From Sandaracinus amylolyticus (lineage in GTDB: Bacteria > Myxococcota_A > Polyangia > Polyangiales > Sandaracinaceae), in the NCBI RefSeq assembly GCF_021631985.1, contig NZ_CP070225.1:8804001-8868000 (forward strand): 64,000 nt of DNA, read 5' to 3'. Of this stretch, positions 25,072 through 34,579 are shown one piece after another. Each line of letters starts with the position of its first letter. The stretch's first letter is position 1. The position numbers and the translations under genes were made by a program. The notes under the pieces were generated by a model. That model ran no database searches. It saw nothing but the letters and a program-made list of their open reading frames with translations, and was not told the DNA's origin.

Positions 25072-26547
25072 GTGCCCTCGACGAAACGAGCTGCGTGGCT
25101 CGCGATCGCGATCGCGATCACCAGCACCGCCTGCGACGAGCCTGGTCGTCCTTCGATCACCCTGCCCGACGGCGCGGCGCCCCCGCTGCCCGAGGTGCCG
25201 TGGCTCGACGCCGGCTCCGACGCGGGATGTGGCGTGTGCGTGGCCACGAGCCCGTGCGAGGACGCGCGCTGCGAGGGCGCGGAGTGCGTGCGCACCGTGC
25301 GCGACGACGGAGCGATCTGCGTCGAGGACGGCACCGAGATCTGCGTCGAGGGCGCGTGCGTCGCGCGAGGCTGCGGCGACGGATGGCGCGAGCCGGGCCC
25401 CGAGCCGGTGCGCGAGGAGTGCGACGACGCGAACGCGATCGACGGCGACTTCTGCTCGAGCGCGTGCCTGCCCACCGTCGCTCCGCTGATCGACGGAGCC
25501 GCCCCGGACGAGGGCGATCTCGCGATCGCGATCGACGCCGTGGGGCGTGTGCTCGTCGTCGTGGTGGAGCGCGGCGAGGACGCGGCGCTGCTGCGCGCGC
25601 ATCGCTTCGATCGCCGGCTGCGCGCGTCGGGTGAGCCGCTCGAGCTCGCACGCACCGAGGCGCGCGACGCGCTGGTGACGCCGGTCGCGAGCGGCCTCGA
25701 CGCGGGCTGGGCGATCGCGTGGGTGGACCCGGTGCGCGGGGTCGTCGTCGGGACGCTCGCGCACGATGCGAGCGCGGCCCCCGCGTTCGTGTCGGTCGAC
25801 GAGCGCAGCGCGTCGTCGCGCACCGAGCCCGCGATCGCGACGCGCGGAGACGGGCTCGTCGTCGCATGGAGCGAGACCGCGGGCGCGATCGAAGATCCGC
25901 TGGGCGGCGTGCGGGCGCGCCTCTTCGACGTGCACGGGCGACCGGCGGGCGCGTCGTTCCTCGTCGGGAGCGACACCAGCGGCGCCGAGCACGCACCGAG
26001 CGTGGCGGCGCGCGGCGATGGCTGGGCGATCGCGTGGGCGCGCGAGGACGGAACGCCCGAGGGCCACGACGTGCGCGCGCGCCTGTTCGCGGGGCGCGCG
26101 CCGATCGGTGACGAGCTGCGCATCGCATCGCGGGCCGAGGAGGCGGAGTGGTCGCCCTCGATCGGCGCGCTCGAGACGGGAGGCTTCGCGCTCGCGTGGA
26201 GCCGTCGCGGGGACGAGGGCGGCATCGAGATCGGGCTCGCGCGGATCGCGGAGAGCGGCGCCGCGGACGAGCCGACGAGCCTGCGCGACGACGCGCTGCC
26301 GCTGACGTCGCCCCACGTCGTGCCGCTCGCATCGAGCGCGTTCGCGGTGCTCCATCGCGGCGGCATCGCGCGTCCGGTCACGCGGCTCGCGACGGTCGGC
26401 GAGGTGCCCGGCATCGCGGTGATGGGCGACGCGCTGGGCGCCGCGGTGCCCGGTCGAATCGCGGTCGCGAGCAACGACGACGTGCTGATCGCGGCGTGGG
26501 TGAGCGCGGCGGGGGATGCGCTCCACGCGCTCGAGGTGGTGCCGTGA
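25072..26547 (+). CDS. DUF4215-containing lipoprotein, translationally coupled to the first Tc/Rhs-like gene
   Basis: 491 residues from a GTG at 25072, chosen because it opens a lipoprotein signal (AWLAIAIAITSTAC); an upstream ATG at 24967 would bury the signal. Residues about 100-130 carry a DUF4215 motif (CGDG...EECDDANAIDGDFCSSAC). A ~350-residue region of repeated strands with AW at the core follows (GWAIAWVDP, GLVVAWSE, GWAIAWARED, GFALAWSRRG, VLIAAWVS; spacing about 50-60), suggesting a six- or seven-bladed propeller. Its stop overlaps the GTG of the 26544 toxin-like gene (GTGA), so it is probably made together with it and may act as an adaptor or receptor-binding lipoprotein (inference). 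Confidence 0.75.
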   Translation: MPSTKRAAWLAIAIAITSTACDEPGRPSITLPDGAAPPLPEVPWLDAGSDAGCGVCVATSPCEDARCEGAECVRTVRDDGAICVEDGTEICVEGACVARGCGDGWREPGPEPVREECDDANAIDGDFCSSACLPTVAPLIDGAAPDEGDLAIAIDAVGRVLVVVVERGEDAALLRAHRFDRRLRASGEPLELARTEARDALVTPVASGLDAGWAIAWVDPVRGVVVGTLAHDASAAPAFVSVDERSASSRTEPAIATRGDGLVVAWSETAGAIEDPLGGVRARLFDVHGRPAGASFLVGSDTSGAEHAPSVAARGDGWAIAWAREDGTPEGHDVRARLFAGRAPIGDELRIASRAEEAEWSPSIGALETGGFALAWSRRGDEGGIEIGLARIAESGAADEPTSLRDDALPLTSPHVVPLASSAFAVLHRGGIARPVTRLATVGEVPGIAVMGDALGAAVPGRIAVASNDDVLIAAWVSAAGDALHALEVVP

Positions 26548-29500
26548 TCGGATCGTCGCGATACCGCGTGCTCGCCGTGCTGATCGCCACGACGGGCCTC
26601 GTCCCGCCGCTCGCGCACGCGCAGGAGGGGCGCGCCCTCGACGTGGAAGCGCTGGAGGTCGAGCTCGAGGACCAGAGCCTCGTGCCCGAGGAGGTCCGCG
26701 ACGACGTCCGCGACGAGCTGCGCGATCGAGCCGTCGTCCCCGAGACCGAGCCCACCGAGATCGAGCCCACGTCGCTGCCCACCGGCGGCGACCGCAGCGC
26801 GGTGTCGTCGTCGCGCATCGCGCTGCCCGACGGCGAAGGATCGATCGAAGGGCTCGGAGAGTCCTTCTCGGCGTCGCTCTCGAGCGGTGCCCTCTCGTTC
26901 TCGCTGCCGATCGCGCTGCCCGCGGGCCGCAACGGAGTGACTCCCACGCTCGCGCTCGGATATTCGTCGGGCGGCGGCAGTGGAGAGCTCGGATACGGAT
27001 GGGGCCTGTCGGTCGCGGCGATCGCGCGTCAATCGGATCGCGGACTGCCACGCTACGACGATCGGCCGCGCTGGCATCCGCAGGAAGACCATTTCGTCTA
27101 CGCGGGGTCGAGCGAGCTGGTCCCGGTCGACTCCGATGCTGCGGCGCGTCTCGATGGCGGGCGCATTCCCGCGGAGCTCGCGGGCTGGCAGCAATATCGC
27201 GCCCAGGTCGAGGGCGGATTCATGCGCTTCTTCCGGGCCCCCGACGCGACGCGCTGGGTGGTCCAGGCGCCCGACGGCACGCGTCACGATCTCGGTCTGC
27301 TGCCCTCGGGGGAAGGGCCGAGCGAGATCGTCCAGGCCTCGCAGCACGCGCTCCTGCGCGGTCCGAGCTCGGGCGCGATCGCCTCGTGGGCGCTGACGCG
27401 CACCACCGATCCCCACGGCTCGACGATCTATTACGAGTACGAGACCCATGGTGGCAATCGCTACCTGAGCTCCGTCTACTACGTCTCTCCCGCGAGCTGC
27501 GCAGGTGCCGGCAGCGATGCAGTCACGCGCCGGCGCTGCGCTGCATCGCTGTCCGACTATGGCGCTCGCGTGCGGCTGGTCTACGAGCCGCGCTCCGACG
27601 TCACGGTCTCGTATCGCAACGGCTGGCGCATCGAGGCGGCGCGACGCCTCCGCCGGGTCGAGGTCACCGCGGCGCGCATCGGCGTGGGCACGCGCAGCAT
27701 GGTGCGGCGGATCCATCTCGGATACGACTCGCGCTCCTATCACTCGCTCCTCACCTCGGTGACGATCGAAGGACGACCGGAGTCGACCCACTCGACCTAC
27801 GGAGTCCAGATCGGCAATCCCGACGTGCCCGAGTCGGCGCTCGGTGACGCGATCATCGGCGCGACGCTGCCGCCGGTCCGACTGCGCTACACCGGCGATC
27901 AGGCGCTGGTCGACGGATTCCCGCGGCTCGACGGCACTGCGCGAAGGGGCGCCTCGAGCCCGGCGCACGGCGTCGGCGATCTCCGCTCCGATCTGTTCGA
28001 CGTCAACAGCGACGGATTGCCGGATCTGATCGTCACCGAGCCCGGCCGATTCCGCACGTCCGACGGCCAGCCCGCGGTGGGCGTCTATTTCAACGGCTTC
28101 GCCGGGAGCGCCGCCCGACCCGCGTCCGCCGGCACGTTCTCCGCGCCGGTTCCCGTCGCTGCGCCCGCCGGTCTCGCCGGGGTGATGCAGCTCTCGAATC
28201 CGAACGTCGTCCCGATGGACGTCGACGGAGACGGGCGGAGCGATCTGCTGCACATGCCGCGCGCCCGATCGTACGGGTACTTCGCGCCGGTGCGCGCGCC
28301 GGGTGAGGCGGCGTCTCCCGCCCAGCAGCAGTGGCGGTTCGCGCACCTCCCCGTCGATCTGCCCGAGGGCGTGCTCGACGCGCGCATCGATCTCGGCCGC
28401 GACGGCGATCGCATCCGCACGATGGACGTCAATGCCGACGGCCTGATCGACGTCGTGCGCACCAGCGGCGACGCGATCCAGACGTGGCTGAACCTCGGCT
28501 TCGTGCCGGGCGGAGAGGGCCTGTTCGGGACTGCCACCCACGACGGGGCGGACTGGCACCTTTCCTCCGATCCGGTGGAGTCGTGCCTGCCGGTCGCGGG
28601 AGGACCGATCTCGTTCGACGACCCCGAGGTGCGCCTGGCCGACATGAACGGCGACGGGCTCGACGATCTCGTGCGCCTCTCGCCGGGCGCGGTCGTCTGG
28701 TTCGCGAACCGCGGCTGGGGCCGCTTCGGCGAGGGGGAAGGCGACTGCGCACCGGGCCCCTCGGGCGCCCGCTACGTCGAGATGCGCGCGCCGCGCGACC
28801 TCGGCGCGGAGCTCGACGCGACGTACCTCGCCGACGTCGACGGAGACGGGATGAGCGATCTCGCTCGCGTCGGCACGGGCGCGATCGACGTCTGGTTCAA
28901 CCGGGGCGGCCGCGCGTTCTCGGCGCGCGGGAGCATCGAAGGGCTGCGCTGGGATCGTGATCTCGATCGCGCGGTGCGATTCGTCGACGTCGACGGGACC
29001 GGCACGGTCGACGTGCTCTTCGCGCGAGCGCGGGCGTGGGAGTGGGTCGATCCGATGGGCGGCGTCCGGCCGCGCCTGTTGCGCGAGGTCGACGGCGGCC
29101 TCGGCGCGCTGACGACGTTCGAGTACGGGACCACCGCGGAAGACTATCTGCGTGACCTCGCTGCGGCGGAGTCGTGCACCGGAGTCGGCTGCGAGCGATT
29201 CCTCTGGCAGGGCCGCGACGACGGCGAGTGCGACGCGCGGGCGACGAGCTCGGCCGGTACGTGCGTCGTGCGCTCGACGGGATCGCCCTCGGTCTCGACG
29301 GTCGTGCGCAGCACCACCAGCAGCGATCGCCTCGAGGTGCTCGGCGCGACGGCGCAGGTGAGCCGGCTCGAGTACGCCTATCACGATGCCTATTACGAAG
29401 GCGTCGAGCTCGAGATGCGCGGATTCGGTGCCACCGACGTGCGCACCGTCGGAGACGCGTCGCAGCCCACGTCGGTCTCCCGCACCTGGATGCACCAAGG

Positions 29501-32500
29501 GCGTCGCCCGCGCGGCATCGCCAGCGATCGGCTCGCGGAGAACCCGTGGGAGGCGCTCAAGGGCGCGACCCAACTCGCCGAGACCTGGGAGGAGTCGAGC
29601 GGTCGACATCTCGCCACGATCCACACCAGCCATCGAGTCCGCCGCCTGCTGGTCGGTCTCGATGGTCGCGAGATCACCTGGGCGTTCCCTGCGCGCACCG
29701 ACACGATCGCCTACGACAACAGCACGACGTGGACGCCGGCACCGCCGGGCACGCGCGTGCCTTTCGTCGGCGGGGGCGACGAATATCCGGTGGTCGCGCG
29801 CGAGCTGGTCGGCGCCGATGGAACGGTGTCGAGCGACTCCGCGCATCCGGGCTGGAGCGCGCCGGTGTGGCTCCGCAGCGCGGGCTTCTACTCGATCGTC
29901 GCGCGCACGACCGACGAGGTCGACCACGCCGGTCACGTGCTCCGCCAGACCGCGTGGGGACGCGTCCGCGGCGAGTACGAAGAGACCCTGCCCGCCGAAG
30001 AGATCGTGCAGCACAGCGTGCCGGTGCTGCTCGACGCGGAGCGCTGGATCTGGCGCCCCCGCGAGACCTGGACGAGCGGTCACGGATCGAGCGAGCGGCT
30101 CGGCCACACCGAGACGCTCTACGAGCGCGGCTCGATCGACCCGACTCGCACGCTCACCACGGTGAGCCTGCTGCGGGCCTACGAATTCGCGGGCGACACC
30201 GATGGATCGGAGTCGTTCGTGCAGACCGGCGAGCCGGTGCAGACGTCGTTCCGCTACGACGCCTGGGGCAACGTCTCGCTGGTCTGCGGAGGCGGTGCGC
30301 TCGAGGTCTCGCAGAGCAACTGTCTGCGCTTCTCGTACGTCGCCTACGACGACGCGTACGCGCACGTCGTCGTGCACGAGCGCATCTACACCGGGCACGA
30401 CGTGACCGGGTTCACCGGGGCGCTCGACACCCGCGCCACGATCGATCGCGGGCTCGGCGTCGCGACGTCGGTGCGCGATCCCTCGGACCGCGTGACCGAG
30501 GCGGGTTACGACGGGCTGGGCCGAGTCAGCTACCTGCGCTCGCCCGACGTGCGCGGATGCGAGGGCAGCACGCGCCCGACGGTGCGGCTGCGATATCGCA
30601 TGACGGCCGACCCGGCGACCCAGCCCCTCAGTGTGGTCGAGTCGGTCCAGGAAACGGACTGCCACGCTCCGCTCGGCACCGGTGCGATCGAGTCGCGCAA
30701 TTACGTCGACGGACGCGGTCGCGCCCGCGCGAGGCTGCTGCGCACCGACGCCCCTCACGCCTGGGTGCGCGCGGGACTGACCACCTTCACCCCGCAGGGG
30801 CAGCCTGCGCGCAGCTGGGACGAGTCGTTCCTCGACGAGGCCGAGCCCTCGCTCGATCGCGTGCTGACGCGCAACGGCGACGAGTGCGAAACCGCGAGCG
30901 GATACGACGCGTTCGGGCGGGTGCGGTGGTCGAGCCCGCTCTGCGGGACGAGCGCCGAGCGCACCTGGATCTCGTACGGCGCGCTCGCGGTCAACACCTG
31001 CGATCCCGACGACAGCGATCCCTCGCACGCGATCGCCTATCGCACCTGCACGACGGTGCGCAGCGACGGGCACGGGCGCGCGATCGACACGATCCTCCGC
31101 CAGCGGCGCGAGCCGGGCGGCCCGATCGAGTACCACCGACTGTGGCCGAAGTGGCGCGCCGACGGCGCGCTGCTCGCGCTCGAGCGCGTCGAGACACCGA
31201 CGCCGGGCACGCTGCCGTGGGCGCGCACGCGAGTCCTCCCGGGCCACCACGTGGTGCGCACGTTCGCGGTCGACTCCGTCGGTCGACGGATCGCCTCGAC
31301 CGATCAGGACACCGACGCTCGTCGTCCTGGAGCGACGGAGTCGAATCGCTCGTGGCGATATCTCTACAATCGAGTCGGCGATCTCGTCGCGGCGCGTGAT
31401 CCCCGCGGCTGCGGCCAGAACTTCTACTACGACCGCGGCGGTCGACTGCTCGGCGAGGACTACGTCTCGTGCGGCGAGGCCGAGCCGTGGCGCGACGCCA
31501 GCACCGAGACGGTGCCCGCGGGATCGATCGCGCTCGGTCCGATCTCGGGCGCGCGGAGCGTGGAAGTCCGGACTCACTACGACGGATATCCGTCGTGGGC
31601 CGTGGGCGCGCTCGCGCCGCCTTCGTGGGCCGGGAACGCGCTCGGGCTCGCGACCGCCACCAGCGATCGCGGTGCGCGCTCGGTGATCGTGTACGACGGG
31701 CGCGGGCTCCCGACGCGAACTGCGCGCCAGGTCGCGATGATCCCCGCGGCGCCGCCTGCCGCGAGCACGATCCCGTCGGCACTGCCCGTCGTGACGCCGA
31801 CCCCGAGCGCTCCGCGCCCCGCGCGGGTCTTCGACGAGCTGCACACCTACGTCGCCGAGGCCGCGTTCGATCACGCCGGTCGTCCCCGCTCCAGCGCGCT
31901 GCCCGAAGATCCCGATTTCGCCGAGGGCACGCCTCCCGCGATCGGCGGACGCATCGAGTACGACCGGCGCGGACTGCCGCGCTCGGTGCACCTCGCGATC
32001 GACGGAGCCGAGCGCGCGATCCTCGCGAGCGCCGACTACGACGCAGCGGGTCGAATGCTCCGCGCGGTCTGGGGCGACGACGTCGGAGGCACGCGCACGC
32101 CGACGGTGTCGAGCACCGACTACGATCGTCGCCGTCGCCCTCGTCACGTCTCGGTGGTCCGCGCGCCGACTGCTTCTCCGAGCAGCGAGCGCGCGCTGAG
32201 CGAGGTCACGATCGTCCACGACCAGACGTTCGACTGGGACGCGGCGGACAACCTGCTGCGCGTCACCGATGGTCGCATCGCGCGCGAGTGGCCCGACGGG
32301 TTCCGCCCCCAGAGCGTCCAGCTCGAGCACGACGCGCTCTATCGCGTCACCCGCGCCTCGTTCTTTTACGCGAACGACACCAGCGCCGACGCGGTCGACG
32401 TCGCGACCGACCCTCGCGCGGCGATCCAGGCGCTCGAGAGCGCCGACCCGATGCGCGAGCTCCCCGCGCCCAGCGTCGCGGGATCGCTCGACACCCGCGT

Positions 32501-34409
32501 GCTCGAGCTCGAGTGGGACTACGACTTCCTCGGCAACTCGACGCGCTGGGACGACGATCTCCACGCGTTCCACGAGCGCTCGCTCGAGCGCATCACCAAC
32601 GGCATCGACGAGGCGGGCGATCGCCCGAGCGCGATCCGGCTCGCGACGAGCATCAGCACGGGCTCGCATCCGTACAGCGGCACGACCGAGCGCGGCGGCT
32701 GGCTCGAGGTCGACTACGGTGACTCGGGGAACGTCCTCGCGGTCACGGTGCACGGTCAGTGTCGCGACGCGGGCGAGACCGCGCTCTGCACCGACACCAG
32801 CGGCACGCTCGAGGCGCGTCGCGCCGCGTTGCGCGCCAATTGCCGGTGCGCCGTCGAGCAGCACTATCAGTATCGGCACGACGAGCTGAATCAGATCGTC
32901 GACGCGCGCCGCTACGATCGCGGCGGTGCCGGCGACTGGTCGTCCGCCGCGCATCTCCGGTACGCGTTCGACGGCGCGGGCCAGCGCTCGGTGAAAGAAG
33001 TCCGCGACGCGCTCGGCGAGGCCCGATATGCGATCTGGCCGCACGCGGGCGACTACGAGCGTCGCGGTCTGGTGCGCGGCATCGGGACGTACGACGCAAC
33101 CGCCGGCACCGAGACTCAATACCTGGTCGGCGGCGCGCGCATCGTCTGGCAGCCGGGCGACCTCGACGGCTGGCTCGACGCCGATCACCGCATCTCGCTC
33201 GCGATCCCCGATCTGCTCGGCACCACCAGCGCGGTGATCGATCTCGTCACCGGCGAGCTCCTCGAGGTGAATACGTACCTGCCCAACGGTGCTCGCGAGA
33301 CCGTGCGGACGACCGACCGTGCGCCCGTGCCGCTCGAGCCGATGGGGTTCACCGGAAAAGAAGCGGACGAAGAGGTCGGACTGACCTACTTCGGACTGCG
33401 CTTCCTGATGCCCCGACTGGGCCGCTGGGCGACTCCGGATCCGCTGCAGATCCATGCAGAAGGCGGCGGAGAGACGCTCAACAACTACCACTACGTCAGC
33501 GGGAATCTGCTCCAGGCGCGCGATCCGATCGGTCTGCAGGACGACCCCGTCGCCGACGCGCGCGACGACATGCTCGACGAGATCGGCGGTTGGGAGGCGA
33601 ACCCCGACGGTCTCACGGAGTTCGAGCAGGACATCCTCTGGGCCCGGCTGGGCAGCGACGTCGAGCGAGAGGGCGACCCTCAGGGGATCAGCCTCCCCGT
33701 CGGTCACGACTACCCGACGGTGGGTCGCAAGCTCTCGACGCGTCAGCTCCGCGGCGCGCAAGCGGTTCAGTACACGGTCGACGGCTGGGAGGAGCCCCTC
33801 TGGGGCTGGTCGACGCAGGACGACGGAGCCCTTCTCCTGTGGAGCCGCGACGGCGAGCTCCTGCACGCCGTCGACAGCGGCACCACCGATTCGATGGAGG
33901 TCGGCTTCGTCGCGAGCCTCTTCAACCCCGTCGATCTCGTGACGGGCGCAGTCGTCGCGAAGCTGGTCGGGAAAGCCGCCGCGCGCGCCACCGCCAACGC
34001 CGCCGCACGCGGGCTGACGCGCGGGCCCGCGACCCACCAGTACGTCAATCGCTGGTTGAGCCGTCCGCTCGCGAATGGCGGCCGGGTCTACATGTCGCGC
34101 GGCCCGGTGACGGGATGGGGATTGGAGCGCCTGATGGCCCGCACCCTCCAGCCCGGCGAGCGCGCCATCGTCCTCACCGGCGCCCACGGCGACGAGCTCG
34201 GCCGACTGAGCGACGATGTCGGTTTCCTGCTCGAGGACATCGCCGCGGTCGGTCGCAACGGCCACGCGCCGCACATCGAGATCCACGACATCACGCGGAT
34301 GTCGCGCCTCGAGCTCCAGACGACCTTCCAGTCGGGATGCAACGTGTACGCGGCGTGGTGTCACAGCGCCGCGTCTCGGATGCTCGGCAGTCACGGCGTG
34401 ACGCCATGA
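26544..34409 (+). CDS. Secreted TcB-TcC-like (SpvB/TcdB-middle/RHS) fusion with clan-CD-like C-terminal domain
   Basis: 2621 residues from a GTG overlapping the previous stop. A Sec signal (ending PLAHAQ, residue ~27) precedes an SpvB domain (GEGSIEGLGESFS, FSLPIALPAGRNGVTPTLAL; about 97-350). FG-GAP/VCBS-type Asp-rich repeats follow near residues 483, 556, 626, 699, 763 and 813 (for example DVNSDGLPDLIV, DVDGDGRSDLL), then a TcdB-middle-like segment (LLREVDGGLGALTTFEYGTT, FLWQG). A long YD/RHS region ends in the core GFTGKEADEEVGLTYFGLRF...RWATPDPL...ARDPIGL (Asp2299, Asp2327). The last ~295 residues are a different domain, with VLTGAHGDE (His2548) and NVYAAWCHSA (Cys2606), resembling the His-Gly / Cys pair of clan-CD (caspase/CHAT) peptidases. 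Cocoon-forming toxin by family; target unknown. Confidence 0.85.
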   Translation: MIGSSRYRVLAVLIATTGLVPPLAHAQEGRALDVEALEVELEDQSLVPEEVRDDVRDELRDRAVVPETEPTEIEPTSLPTGGDRSAVSSSRIALPDGEGSIEGLGESFSASLSSGALSFSLPIALPAGRNGVTPTLALGYSSGGGSGELGYGWGLSVAAIARQSDRGLPRYDDRPRWHPQEDHFVYAGSSELVPVDSDAAARLDGGRIPAELAGWQQYRAQVEGGFMRFFRAPDATRWVVQAPDGTRHDLGLLPSGEGPSEIVQASQHALLRGPSSGAIASWALTRTTDPHGSTIYYEYETHGGNRYLSSVYYVSPASCAGAGSDAVTRRRCAASLSDYGARVRLVYEPRSDVTVSYRNGWRIEAARRLRRVEVTAARIGVGTRSMVRRIHLGYDSRSYHSLLTSVTIEGRPESTHSTYGVQIGNPDVPESALGDAIIGATLPPVRLRYTGDQALVDGFPRLDGTARRGASSPAHGVGDLRSDLFDVNSDGLPDLIVTEPGRFRTSDGQPAVGVYFNGFAGSAARPASAGTFSAPVPVAAPAGLAGVMQLSNPNVVPMDVDGDGRSDLLHMPRARSYGYFAPVRAPGEAASPAQQQWRFAHLPVDLPEGVLDARIDLGRDGDRIRTMDVNADGLIDVVRTSGDAIQTWLNLGFVPGGEGLFGTATHDGADWHLSSDPVESCLPVAGGPISFDDPEVRLADMNGDGLDDLVRLSPGAVVWFANRGWGRFGEGEGDCAPGPSGARYVEMRAPRDLGAELDATYLADVDGDGMSDLARVGTGAIDVWFNRGGRAFSARGSIEGLRWDRDLDRAVRFVDVDGTGTVDVLFARARAWEWVDPMGGVRPRLLREVDGGLGALTTFEYGTTAEDYLRDLAAAESCTGVGCERFLWQGRDDGECDARATSSAGTCVVRSTGSPSVSTVVRSTTSSDRLEVLGATAQVSRLEYAYHDAYYEGVELEMRGFGATDVRTVGDASQPTSVSRTWMHQGRRPRGIASDRLAENPWEALKGATQLAETWEESSGRHLATIHTSHRVRRLLVGLDGREITWAFPARTDTIAYDNSTTWTPAPPGTRVPFVGGGDEYPVVARELVGADGTVSSDSAHPGWSAPVWLRSAGFYSIVARTTDEVDHAGHVLRQTAWGRVRGEYEETLPAEEIVQHSVPVLLDAERWIWRPRETWTSGHGSSERLGHTETLYERGSIDPTRTLTTVSLLRAYEFAGDTDGSESFVQTGEPVQTSFRYDAWGNVSLVCGGGALEVSQSNCLRFSYVAYDDAYAHVVVHERIYTGHDVTGFTGALDTRATIDRGLGVATSVRDPSDRVTEAGYDGLGRVSYLRSPDVRGCEGSTRPTVRLRYRMTADPATQPLSVVESVQETDCHAPLGTGAIESRNYVDGRGRARARLLRTDAPHAWVRAGLTTFTPQGQPARSWDESFLDEAEPSLDRVLTRNGDECETASGYDAFGRVRWSSPLCGTSAERTWISYGALAVNTCDPDDSDPSHAIAYRTCTTVRSDGHGRAIDTILRQRREPGGPIEYHRLWPKWRADGALLALERVETPTPGTLPWARTRVLPGHHVVRTFAVDSVGRRIASTDQDTDARRPGATESNRSWRYLYNRVGDLVAARDPRGCGQNFYYDRGGRLLGEDYVSCGEAEPWRDASTETVPAGSIALGPISGARSVEVRTHYDGYPSWAVGALAPPSWAGNALGLATATSDRGARSVIVYDGRGLPTRTARQVAMIPAAPPAASTIPSALPVVTPTPSAPRPARVFDELHTYVAEAAFDHAGRPRSSALPEDPDFAEGTPPAIGGRIEYDRRGLPRSVHLAIDGAERAILASADYDAAGRMLRAVWGDDVGGTRTPTVSSTDYDRRRRPRHVSVVRAPTASPSSERALSEVTIVHDQTFDWDAADNLLRVTDGRIAREWPDGFRPQSVQLEHDALYRVTRASFFYANDTSADAVDVATDPRAAIQALESADPMRELPAPSVAGSLDTRVLELEWDYDFLGNSTRWDDDLHAFHERSLERITNGIDEAGDRPSAIRLATSISTGSHPYSGTTERGGWLEVDYGDSGNVLAVTVHGQCRDAGETALCTDTSGTLEARRAALRANCRCAVEQHYQYRHDELNQIVDARRYDRGGAGDWSSAAHLRYAFDGAGQRSVKEVRDALGEARYAIWPHAGDYERRGLVRGIGTYDATAGTETQYLVGGARIVWQPGDLDGWLDADHRISLAIPDLLGTTSAVIDLVTGELLEVNTYLPNGARETVRTTDRAPVPLEPMGFTGKEADEEVGLTYFGLRFLMPRLGRWATPDPLQIHAEGGGETLNNYHYVSGNLLQARDPIGLQDDPVADARDDMLDEIGGWEANPDGLTEFEQDILWARLGSDVEREGDPQGISLPVGHDYPTVGRKLSTRQLRGAQAVQYTVDGWEEPLWGWSTQDDGALLLWSRDGELLHAVDSGTTDSMEVGFVASLFNPVDLVTGAVVAKLVGKAAARATANAAARGLTRGPATHQYVNRWLSRPLANGGRVYMSRGPVTGWGLERLMARTLQPGERAIVLTGAHGDELGRLSDDVGFLLEDIAAVGRNGHAPHIEIHDITRMSRLELQTTFQSGCNVYAAWCHSAASRMLGSHGVTP

Positions 34410-34579
34410 CGTCGCCGCCGATCGAGATCGGTGCGTCGGCGCGTGCCCCCGCCCCCTCCGACCCTCGAGCCGACCCACCGACCGCAGCGCGCCAGTCGCC
34501 GCTCGCGAGCCTGCAATCGAATCGCCGCAACACCCCATCACCGCGCCGGAGAACGTCAGTGCGAACAACCAGAAGACCG

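Noticed and set aside
24873..34568. A 3231-codon antisense open frame opposite the first RHS gene
   Set aside because: Arises from extreme GC content; low-complexity Arg/Ala/Asp-rich translation and no domain, while the sense strand encodes clear motifs.
34406..34579. Start of the TcA-like gene at 34406 (ATGA overlap)
   Set aside because: The 58 extra residues are Arg/Pro/Ser-rich and would bury the lipoprotein signal; 34580 is preferred, though coupling makes 34406 worth testing.
32759..34579. In-frame extension of the 34580 frame back over the first RHS gene
   Set aside because: Overlaps a confidently coded gene in another frame and is Arg-rich noise.
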